A DNA stretch of 35,895 nucleotides, from the NCBI GenBank assembly GCA_025463905.1, contig JAODBJ010000297.1, forward strand, positions 1-35,895. Direction: 5' to 3'. The DNA is from Actinomycetes bacterium. GTDB lineage: Bacteria > Actinomycetota > Acidimicrobiia > IMCC26256 > PALSA-610. The translations under genes and the position numbers were made by a program. Below are positions 28,881-35,895 of the stretch, in pieces. The notes under the pieces are model-generated. The model was not told where the DNA came from. It saw only the letters and a program-made list of their open reading frames with translations, and did no database searches. Numbering within the stretch: the first letter of the stretch is position 1; each line of letters begins with the position of its first letter.

Positions 28881-29747
28881 TCATGCCGCGATCAACGACT
28901 GGATGCCACGCGCCAGGTCGTCTTCCCAACGCCAGTTGTGTTCGAAATGACGGTTGCCTTCCACCATCAAGTCGTACAACCACCACAGGCCGTAGAGGCC
29001 GCACGTGAAGAGCGTGGCGATGATGCGGCCCACGTAGTTGTGCCGGCTCTTCAGGCGCGTCGGGTCTGGTGGCGCAACTGACACACCGAGGCGTTCATAG
29101 ATTGCCGAGAGCTCCGCTTCGATCGCGCCTTCGGCATAGTCGTGCCGCACGAGGTCACCGTCGATCAGGATGTACGCGATCACGTGCGCGATCCCGCTTG
29201 TCAAGATCGAAAGCACGAGCCAAATCGTCGGGTCGCGAAACTCGGTTGTGAGCTGGCGGAGCTCCGCCATCTGTGTGCCGATGCGTTGAAACGCGGGACG
29301 CAGTTCGTCGGCGAGCCCGCGCTCGTTGCACCGGTCCCACGCGAACGCGGTCGCACCGTCGAGGAGTTCGACGCGTCGAAGGTTGTGGTCGCGGGAGCGC
29401 CGCATGAGCTGGAAGAACACGTAGTACGAGTAGATGCCGCACGTGAGGAGCGACCAACCGAACGCGGTCCAGAAGTCGAAGATGTAGTCGGTTGCGTGCC
29501 GGCGCTGCCATGCCGCGCGCACCCGATCGGCGGCCGAGACCGGCGCGTAGGTGGGGGCCGCGGCGTACGTCGGGGGCATCGGGTACGACGCTTCGGGCGG
29601 CGGAGGTGGCGTTGCGCCCGGCGGCGGAGGCGGGGGAGGTGGTCCGGGCGGCGGCCCGGGCGGACCCGGCGGGGGCGGCGGTGGTTCGCCGGGCGGTCCG
29701 GGCGGCGGGGGCGGGAGGTCGGTCACGGGTGAGGAGACTACGAGCAT
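28881..29747 (-). CDS. membrane protein with N-terminal polyproline tract and DUF4234-like duplicated TM region
   Basis: PPPPPGPPGEPPPPPPGPPGPPPGPPPPPPPPG; FWTAFGWSLLTCGIYSYYVFFQLMRR and IIATLFTCGLYGLWWLYDLMVEGNRH. Confidence 0.75.
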   Translation of the reverse strand: MLVVSSPVTDLPPPPPGPPGEPPPPPPGPPGPPPGPPPPPPPPGATPPPPPEASYPMPPTYAAAPTYAPVSAADRVRAAWQRRHATDYIFDFWTAFGWSLLTCGIYSYYVFFQLMRRSRDHNLRRVELLDGATAFAWDRCNERGLADELRPAFQRIGTQMAELRQLTTEFRDPTIWLVLSILTSGIAHVIAYILIDGDLVRHDYAEGAIEAELSAIYERLGVSVAPPDPTRLKSRHNYVGRIIATLFTCGLYGLWWLYDLMVEGNRHFEHNWRWEDDLARGIQSLIAA

Positions 29748-29765
29748 GCGGCCCGGTGCGATTGC

Positions 29766-29873
29766 CTATGCGCTGAGCATCGGCCGGTCGGCGGTGCGCT
29801 GCGAGACGAACATGTACGTGACGCCAACGACGACGCCGGCGACGAGGTAGACCAGCCACGCTCGTCTTCGCAT
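29766..29873 (-). CDS. possible 35-aa single-pass membrane microprotein
   Basis: MRRRAWLVYLVAGVVVGVTYMFVSQRTADRPMLSA: positive N-terminus plus one TM helix; could also be a remnant of a larger membrane protein. Confidence 0.35.
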   Translation of the reverse strand: MRRRAWLVYLVAGVVVGVTYMFVSQRTADRPMLSA

Positions 29874-29916
29874 GTACCGCTATCGACCGGCTCGCGACGC
29901 GGCAGTTTCTCTATCT

Positions 29917-30342
29917 CTACCTCGCGGGCGACTGAGCGAGCGCTTCGGCGAGCAGCGTCCGTAATTCCGCGCGCCGAGCGCCGATCGCGCGTGTGAACTC
30001 GCGCTCCGCGCGTTGTTGGCGGGTGGTCGCGTCGCCGAGCAGCGCCCGGCCGGTTTTGGTCAACGCGAGGCGATGCTGACGCCGATCGTCGGCCGCCCGT
30101 GTGCGCGTCACCAAGCCGCGTTCCTCGAGTTGGTCCACCAACTTCACCACGACGGTGGGGTCGACGCTCAACTTCGCCGCGAGGTCCTGCTGCGAGAGTT
30201 CGTCGTGCGTCTCGACCAACGCGAGAAAGAGAAACTGGCGGGCGGACAGGTCGAGGTCTGCCAGCGCGGCTTCAAGGGCAGCCAGCGAGTGCTTGGCCGC
30301 CTTCTGCAGCAGGTAGGTGAGTGATTCCTGCGGGTGTCCCAT
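29917..30342 (-). CDS. MarR family transcriptional regulator
   Basis: LSQQDLAAKLSVDPTVVVKLVDQLEERGLVTRTRAADDRRQHRLALTKTGRALL. Confidence 0.93.
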   Translation of the reverse strand: MGHPQESLTYLLQKAAKHSLAALEAALADLDLSARQFLFLALVETHDELSQQDLAAKLSVDPTVVVKLVDQLEERGLVTRTRAADDRRQHRLALTKTGRALLGDATTRQQRAEREFTRAIGARRAELRTLLAEALAQSPAR

Positions 30343-30352
30343 CGGCCCCTCG

Positions 30353-30380
30353 TACGCTATCGTCGCAAACGACGATCGTA
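30353..30380. promoter_or_regulatory. candidate MarR operator (inverted repeat)
   Basis: tacg-ct-ATCGTCG-caaa-CGACGAT-cgta: perfect 7-bp arms around 4 nt (30359-30376), with outer tacg/cgta also complementary; lies in the divergent intergenic region. Confidence 0.6.
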
Positions 30381-30441
30381 GTCAATTTCAATGATCACAA
30401 ATCACAACGAAACAGCACAACCAAAGCGGTCGGAGGGTTCG

Positions 30442-31425
30442 ATGATCAAGACTGCACTGCAGATCCCCAACTTCACGTATCCAGGCGCCACGCCGGCGAC
30501 CCTGTTCGAGCGCGTCGCGGCGATCACCACCACCGCTGAAGCAGCCGGTTTCGACGCGGTGATGGTGATGGACCACTTCTACCAACTCCCGCTCATCGGG
30601 CCGCCCGAACTCGAAATGCTCGAGGCGTACACGTTGCTCGGCGCGCTGGCCGCGCGCACGGACCGGGTTCTCCTCGGAACGCTCGTCACCGGCGTGACCT
30701 ACCGGAACCCAGCGCTGCTGGCCAAGATCGTGACGACGCTCGACGTCGTCTCCGGTGGCCGCGCGTTTCTCGGCATCGGTGCCGCATGGTTCGACGTCGA
30801 ACACCGCGGGCTGGGTGTGGAGTTCCCGCCGACCGGCGTGCGGCTCGACATGCTCGAAGAGGCGGTGCAGATCTGCCGGGCAATGTTCCGTTGCGAACTC
30901 CCGACGTTCGAAGGCCGCCACTTCCACACGGAAGACGCGATCAACTCGCCCGCGCCGGTGCGCGCCGGAGGGCCGCCGATCATGATCGGCGGACAAGGCG
31001 AACGACGAACGGCTCGTCTCGTGGCGCAGTACGCCGACATGTGGAACTGCAACAGTGGCTTCGACGAGATCCCGCGGAAACTGGACGCGCTCGCCGCGCA
31101 TTGCCAGACCGTCGGCCGCGACCCGGCGACGATCAACAAGACCCCGCTCGGTTCACTGATGCTCGCGCCGACGATGGAAGCCGCGGTCGCGAAGCGCGAC
31201 GCGCTGCTCGCGGCGCGCGGCTTCAGTTGGGACTCGTTAGGGCCGGAACTGCAGGCGCAGCTGGGGGCCCGTTTTGTCGTCGGTGACCCTGACTCGGTGG
31301 CGGAGCAGGTACACAAGTTGCTCGATCTCGGTCTCGACGGCGTGGTCTTCAACATGCCGGCCGACGGTTGGGACCTCGAAGCGGTCGCGCTGGCAGGCGA
31401 GGTGCTCGCCAAGGCCGTCGTGTAA
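30442..31425 (+). CDS. LLM class (F420-dependent-type) oxidoreductase
   Basis: MIKTALQIPNFTYPGATPATLFERVAAITTTAEAAGFDAVMVMDHFYQ, GTLVTGVTYRNPALLAKIVTTLDVVSGGRAFLGIGAAWFDVEH; ggaggg upstream of ATG. Confidence 0.9.
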   Translation: MIKTALQIPNFTYPGATPATLFERVAAITTTAEAAGFDAVMVMDHFYQLPLIGPPELEMLEAYTLLGALAARTDRVLLGTLVTGVTYRNPALLAKIVTTLDVVSGGRAFLGIGAAWFDVEHRGLGVEFPPTGVRLDMLEEAVQICRAMFRCELPTFEGRHFHTEDAINSPAPVRAGGPPIMIGGQGERRTARLVAQYADMWNCNSGFDEIPRKLDALAAHCQTVGRDPATINKTPLGSLMLAPTMEAAVAKRDALLAARGFSWDSLGPELQAQLGARFVVGDPDSVAEQVHKLLDLGLDGVVFNMPADGWDLEAVALAGEVLAKAVV

Positions 31426-31432
31426 CTGCCGG

Positions 31433-32275
31433 TCATATCCGGACGGGGTGTACGGGCGCACCGGCGACGTCCACCCGCGTCCGGAACACGGTGCCCCGCA
31501 GGAGGGGATCGTCGATGTTGTCGGCGGTCGTCACGTAGATGTCGCGGAGGTCGTCGCCGCCGAAGCACACACTCGTCGCGAACGTTGTCGGTACCTCGAC
31601 CCGCTGGTCGAGCTTCCCGCCCGGAGTGAGGCGAGCCACCCCGAAACCGCCGAGCACCGCGGCCCACACGCAGCCGCTGCTGTCGACCGCAAGTCCGTCG
31701 GGTGACCCGTACGGCGATACGTCGATGTGGCGAGCGCCGGTGACGTGACCGTCGTCGTCGAGTTCGTGCACGAGGATCATGTTCGACCGCGTATCGGAAT
31801 GGAAGATCGCTCGTTCGTCGGGCGCGAGCGCGATGCCGTTGGCGTGCACCACGTCGCCGTAGAGCATCGTCGCGTCGCCTTGGCGCTCGACGCGCCACGC
31901 TTCACCGGGGATGGCTTCCGCTTCCCGGTCGAACACGGGGAACCGCAACGCACCGCCGTAGACGCGGCCTCGCGCGTCGGTGCAGATGTCGTTCCAGCCG
32001 GGAAGTCCGTCGATACTGAACAACACCCGTGTGTCGCCGTCGCGTACGTGCACGATGTCGCGCCCCGAACAGACAACGCCACCGTCGGCATGCAAAGCGA
32101 GGCCGCCGATGCCGCGGCGTTTCGGGACGACCGTCTCGACCGTGCCGTCGTTTCCCAACCGGTACACGCCACCGCCGAGAACGTCGCTGAAGTAGAGGTT
32201 GCCGGTTGCGTCGATCGTCGGTCCTTCGACGAGCCCGTAGCCCGTTGCGAGCGTCTCCCATTGCATCGGCGGCAC
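31433..32275 (-). CDS. SMP-30/gluconolactonase/LRE family protein
   Basis: GYGLVEGPTIDATGNLYFSDVLGGGVYRL, GWNDICTDARGRVYGG, HANGIALAPDERAIFHSDT, GSPDGLAVDSSGCVWAA. Confidence 0.9.
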   Translation of the reverse strand: MPPMQWETLATGYGLVEGPTIDATGNLYFSDVLGGGVYRLGNDGTVETVVPKRRGIGGLALHADGGVVCSGRDIVHVRDGDTRVLFSIDGLPGWNDICTDARGRVYGGALRFPVFDREAEAIPGEAWRVERQGDATMLYGDVVHANGIALAPDERAIFHSDTRSNMILVHELDDDGHVTGARHIDVSPYGSPDGLAVDSSGCVWAAVLGGFGVARLTPGGKLDQRVEVPTTFATSVCFGGDDLRDIYVTTADNIDDPLLRGTVFRTRVDVAGAPVHPVRI

Positions 32276-32348
32276 GCTACGTCGCGCTGAGTGGTCGGGG
32301 TACGCGCCGCCGCCCCGGGGGTAGCGTCATTGCGTGGTTGACGCTGTG

Positions 32349-33728
32349 ATGGACGTCGCCGATTCGGTCCTCGACCTGGTCGGCAACACGCCGCTCGTGC
32401 GGCTCGGCAAACTCGCCGCCACCGACGGCCTCCGTTGCGATTTCCTGGCCAAGGTCGAGCTCACGAACCCGGGTGGCAGCGTCAAGGACCGCGTCGCCAT
32501 CACGATGATCGACGCCGCAGAGAAGGCCGGCCTGCTGAAGCCGGGTGGGACCATCGTGGAACCGACGTCGGGCAATACCGGTGCCGGGCTCGCGATCGTC
32601 GCCGCGCAACGCGGGTACCACTGCATCTTCGTGATGAGCGACAAGATGAGCGACGAAAAGGCAGCGTTGCTGCGCGCCTACGGCGCCGAAGTCGTGGTGT
32701 GCCCAACCGCGGTGCCGCCCGAAGACCCGCGTTCCTACTACTCCACCGCGGAACGGCTGGTGCGCGAGACGCCGGGCGCGTTTCGCCCGGACCAGTACTC
32801 GAACCCCGCGAACCCTCTGGCACACGAGCTTGGTACGGGTCCGGAAATCTGGCGTCAGACCGCGGCGCGCGTCACCCACTTCGTCGCCGGGATCGGCACC
32901 GGCGGCACCATCACCGGCGTTGGTCGCTTCCTCAAGCGCGAGAACCCCGACGTGCAGATCATCGGCGCGGACCCGGAAGGTTCCGTGTACTCCGGCGGGA
33001 ACGGCCGCCCGTATCTCACCGAAGGGGTCGGCGAAGATTTCTGGCCCACCACATTCGACCCGTCGCTCGTCGACCGCGTCGTGATGGTGAGCGACGCCGA
33101 CGCCTTCCTCACCGCGCGACGCGTCACGCGCGAAGAAGGTTTGCTGATGGGCGGTTCGTGCGGCACCGCGGTGTACGCGGCGTTGGAAGTGGGTCGCGAG
33201 CTCGGTCCCGACGCGGTCGTGGTGGTGTTGTTGCCCGACTCAGGTCGCAACTACTTGTCGAAGGTCTTCAACGACCAGTGGATGTTCGACATGGGGTTCT
33301 TGCGCTCCGACGGCATCACCGCCGGCGACGTGCTCGCAGGAAAGGGCGACGAGACGCCGGCGCTCGTGCTGATCACCCCCGACCAACCGGTACGCCGTGC
33401 AATCGGCCTGATGCGCCAGACGGGCGTGTCGCAATTGATCGTGAGCGTCACGACCGAGTTGCCGCTCGCAGCCAAAGAAGTGACGGGCGCAGTACACGAA
33501 CTCGAACTCATGGACCGCGCGTATCGCGACCCCGGCGTCGTCGACCGCCCGGTCACCGACATCATGACGCCACCGATGCCGATGATCGGCGTGGGAGAGC
33601 CGGTGAACCGGCTCGTCGCGTGCCTCGACCAGGGCCCGGCGGTGCTCGTCCTCGAAGGCGGTCACCCGATCGGTGTGGTTACCCGCTCCGACGTGCTCGC
33701 CTTCATGGCCACCCGTACCCCAGGTTGA
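32349..33728 (+). CDS. cbs: cystathionine beta-synthase (PLP domain plus C-terminal CBS domains)
   Basis: DLVGNTPLVRLGKL, KVELTNPGGSVKDRVAITMI, PTSGNTGAGLAIVAAQRGY, GTGGTITGVGRFLK, GGSCGTAVYAALEV; CBS-type C-terminus VLEGGHPIGVVTRSDVLAFM; alternative GTG start 32334. Confidence 0.93.
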   Translation: MDVADSVLDLVGNTPLVRLGKLAATDGLRCDFLAKVELTNPGGSVKDRVAITMIDAAEKAGLLKPGGTIVEPTSGNTGAGLAIVAAQRGYHCIFVMSDKMSDEKAALLRAYGAEVVVCPTAVPPEDPRSYYSTAERLVRETPGAFRPDQYSNPANPLAHELGTGPEIWRQTAARVTHFVAGIGTGGTITGVGRFLKRENPDVQIIGADPEGSVYSGGNGRPYLTEGVGEDFWPTTFDPSLVDRVVMVSDADAFLTARRVTREEGLLMGGSCGTAVYAALEVGRELGPDAVVVVLLPDSGRNYLSKVFNDQWMFDMGFLRSDGITAGDVLAGKGDETPALVLITPDQPVRRAIGLMRQTGVSQLIVSVTTELPLAAKEVTGAVHELELMDRAYRDPGVVDRPVTDIMTPPMPMIGVGEPVNRLVACLDQGPAVLVLEGGHPIGVVTRSDVLAFMATRTPG

Positions 33729-33734
33729 TTCGCC

Positions 33735-34880
33735 ATGCCTGATGCCTTCGAAACTCGTGCGATCCACGTCGGCCAGGAGCCGGACTCGTCGACGGGGGCG
33801 ATCGTGCCGCCGATCAGCCTGGCCACGACGTTTGCGCAGCGCGGCGTCGGGGATCATGCGGGCTACGAGTACGCGCGAAGCGGCAACCCGACGCGCGCGT
33901 CGCTCGAAGCGTGTCTCGCGTCGCTCGAGGGCGCGCGCCACGGGTTCGCGTTCGCGAGCGGTCTCGCCGCCGAAGACGCGCTGCTGCGGCGGCTGCGCCC
34001 CGGCGACGACGTGATCATGGGCAACGACGCGTACGGCGGCACGTTCCGCTTGATCGCGCGGGTGCACGAGCCGGCCGGCGTGTCGTGGTCGGCAGTCGAC
34101 CTCACCGACCTCGACGCGCTCGACGCTGAGTGGCGGGATGAAACGCGCATCGTATGGATCGAAACGCCTACCAACCCGTTGCTCACCGTGGTCGACATCG
34201 AAGCGATCGCGGGTGTTGCGCACGCACGCGACGCGATCGTCGTCGTCGACAACACCTTTGCAACGCCCTACCTGCAACAACCACTCGCACTCGGCGCCGA
34301 TGCCGTGGTGCACTCGACCACCAAGTACCTCGGCGGCCACTCCGACGTTGTCGGTGGCTTCGTCGCGCTCAACGACGAGTCGATCGCCGACGAAATCGGG
34401 TTCTTGCAGAACGCGGTGGGTGCAGTGCCGTCACCGTTCGACTGTTACCTGGTGTTGCGGGGCGTGAAGACACTTGCGTTACGCATGGAACGGCACTGCG
34501 AGAACGCACACGTGATCGCGCAGATGCTCCAAGAGCACGACGCGGTCGATCGCGTGCTGTACCCAGGGCTGCCCGAGCACCCTGGGCACGACGTCGCCAA
34601 GCGCCAGATGCGCGACTTCGGCGGCATGGTGTCGTTCACAATGCACGAAGGTGAGGATGCCGCGCTGGACGTGGTGGCACTCACCCGCTTGTTTACGCTC
34701 GCCGAATCGTTGGGTGCCGTGGAGTCGTTGATCGAGCACCCGGCGCGCATGACACACGCATCGGCGGCGGGATCACCGCTCGAGGTCGATGCCGCGCTCA
34801 TCCGGTTGTCGGTTGGGATTGAAGCCGCCGACGACCTCGCCGACGACCTGCGCCAGGCGCTCGACTACACCCTCGCCTGA
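33735..34880 (+). CDS. cystathionine gamma-synthase/gamma-lyase family PLP enzyme
   Basis: FETRAIHVGQEPDSSTGAIVPPISLATTFAQ, YEYARSGNPTRASLEACLASLE, VVHSTTKYLGGHSDVVGGFV, SLGAVESLIEHPARMTHAS. Confidence 0.95.
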   Translation: MPDAFETRAIHVGQEPDSSTGAIVPPISLATTFAQRGVGDHAGYEYARSGNPTRASLEACLASLEGARHGFAFASGLAAEDALLRRLRPGDDVIMGNDAYGGTFRLIARVHEPAGVSWSAVDLTDLDALDAEWRDETRIVWIETPTNPLLTVVDIEAIAGVAHARDAIVVVDNTFATPYLQQPLALGADAVVHSTTKYLGGHSDVVGGFVALNDESIADEIGFLQNAVGAVPSPFDCYLVLRGVKTLALRMERHCENAHVIAQMLQEHDAVDRVLYPGLPEHPGHDVAKRQMRDFGGMVSFTMHEGEDAALDVVALTRLFTLAESLGAVESLIEHPARMTHASAAGSPLEVDAALIRLSVGIEAADDLADDLRQALDYTLA

Positions 34881-34924
34881 CGTCACCCGGTTCGCGGCGA
34901 CGCCGGTTGGGTACCCGCGCGGGT

Positions 34925-35545
34925 GTGAGCGACTCACCGAGGTTGCCCGGCCTCGACGGGGCGACGCCGCTCGAGGAATTGCGTGCGTTTGCGGAGGCGT
35001 GCACCGCCTGCGCCCTCTACGAGCACGCGACCCAGACGGTGTTCGGCGAGGGGCCGCCCGACGCGTCACTCATGTTGATGGGCGAACAACCCGGCGACCA
35101 GGAAGACCGACAGGGTCACCCGTTCGTCGGGCCGGCGGGTGGCGTGCTCGATCGCGCGCTCGACCAAGCGGCCATCGACCGCGGCAGCGTGTACCTCACC
35201 AACGCGGTCAAGCACTTCAAGTGGGAACCACGCGGCAAGGTGCGCCTACACAAGAAGCCAAACGTGTCCGAGATGGCCGCGTGCCGGCAGTGGTGGGAAG
35301 CGGAACTCGAAGCGGTCCGGCCCAAAGTGCTCGGTTGTCTCGGCGCAACCGCCGCGCAGGCGGTGTTCGGCGCGGACTTTCGCGTCACGAAACAACGCGG
35401 CCAGTGGTTCGAGTTGCCATCGGGCGTTGCCGCGATCGCGACGATCCACCCGTCAGCCGTGCTGCGCGCGGAAGACGAGTTGCGTGACGAGTTCTTCGAC
35501 GGGCTCGTGCGCGACCTCGCCTTGATGGCGACCCGCCTCGACTGA
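34925..35545 (+). CDS. udgX: UdgX-type family uracil-DNA glycosylase
   Basis: MLMGEQPGDQEDRQGHPFVGPAGGVLDRAL, YLTNAVKHFKWEPRGKVRLHKKPNVSEMAACRQWWEAEL (position of the UdgX KRRIH loop), ATIHPSAVLRAED; GTG start. Confidence 0.9.
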   Translation: MSDSPRLPGLDGATPLEELRAFAEACTACALYEHATQTVFGEGPPDASLMLMGEQPGDQEDRQGHPFVGPAGGVLDRALDQAAIDRGSVYLTNAVKHFKWEPRGKVRLHKKPNVSEMAACRQWWEAELEAVRPKVLGCLGATAAQAVFGADFRVTKQRGQWFELPSGVAAIATIHPSAVLRAEDELRDEFFDGLVRDLALMATRLD

Positions 35546-35566
35546 TCCCGTACTACATTCCGCGCG

Positions 35567-35895
35567 GTGGCAGAACGCGGTCAGGACGGCAACGCGCAGC
35601 CAGATTGGAACGGCGCACTCGGCGTCAGCTGGGTTGCCCACGCCGACGCGATCGACACCCTGTGGGAACCGTTCGGCAAACGCACGATCGACGCACTCGC
35701 GCCACGACCCGGAGATTCGGTACTCGACATCGGCTGCGGCGCGGGTGCGACGACGATCGAGATCGCGCGCCGAGTCGCTCCGCGCGGCCGTTCGCTCGGT
35801 GTCGACCTCTCGGGCCCGCTGCTCGAACTTGCCGCGAGGCGCGCGAAGACGGCGCAGGTCAGCAACGCGACGTTCGAACAGGCCGACGCCGCCAC
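35567..35895 (+). CDS. class I SAM-dependent methyltransferase, truncated by window edge
   Basis: GTG start, VAERGQDGNAQPDWNGALGVSWVAHADAIDTLWEPFGKRTIDALAPRPGDSVLDIGCGAGATTIEIARRVAPRGRSLGVDLSG. Confidence 0.88.
   Translation, partial: MAERGQDGNAQPDWNGALGVSWVAHADAIDTLWEPFGKRTIDALAPRPGDSVLDIGCGAGATTIEIARRVAPRGRSLGVDLSGPLLELAARRAKTAQVSNATFEQADAA

Noticed and set aside
29600-29735. Possible CRISPR or tandem-repeat array
   Set aside because: The repetition is a codon-level polyproline/glycine tract in a coding gene, with no spacer-like unique sequences.
33240-34340. 366-aa minus-strand ORF antisense to cbs/CGS
   Set aside because: Shadow ORF; His/Arg/Val-rich antisense translation.

Overview
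High-GC actinobacterial-type chromosomal segment, probably Acidimicrobiia-like (inferred from GC content, GTG starts and gene content). It is almost fully coding: about 33 protein genes, no RNA genes, no CRISPR array and no recognisable mobile elements. In order it encodes: an MFS exporter (cut by the left edge); an acetyl-CoA hydrolase/CoA-transferase and class I fumarase pair, divergent from a class II fumarase; a DxDxDG-repeat protein; a CDF transporter; a tightly overlapped 7-gene minus-strand operon; a divergent 4-gene operon with a standalone PEP-enzyme mobile (phospho-His) domain and two poorly characterised proteins; MOSC, Cfa, glycerol kinase, AGPS-like flavoprotein, GlpD, GNAT, rhodanese and acyl-CoA synthetase genes; a C40 peptidase without a signal peptide; GGCT, SRPBCC and a polyproline membrane protein; a MarR/LLM-oxidoreductase divergon; an SMP-30 protein; CBS and CGS; a UdgX-type uracil-DNA glycosylase; and a methyltransferase cut by the right edge. 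The 7-gene operon runs wHTH-like protein, alpha/beta hydrolase, CbbX-like AAA+ ATPase, membrane-anchored SBP-like protein, SBP-vWA lipoprotein, membrane coiled-coil protein, PspA. It is the best candidate for an under-described system: a possible envelope-stress or membrane-remodelling module pairing an AAA+ ATPase with an ESCRT-III-like PspA and extracytoplasmic sensors. All functional statements rest on motif recognition by eye; no database search was run.
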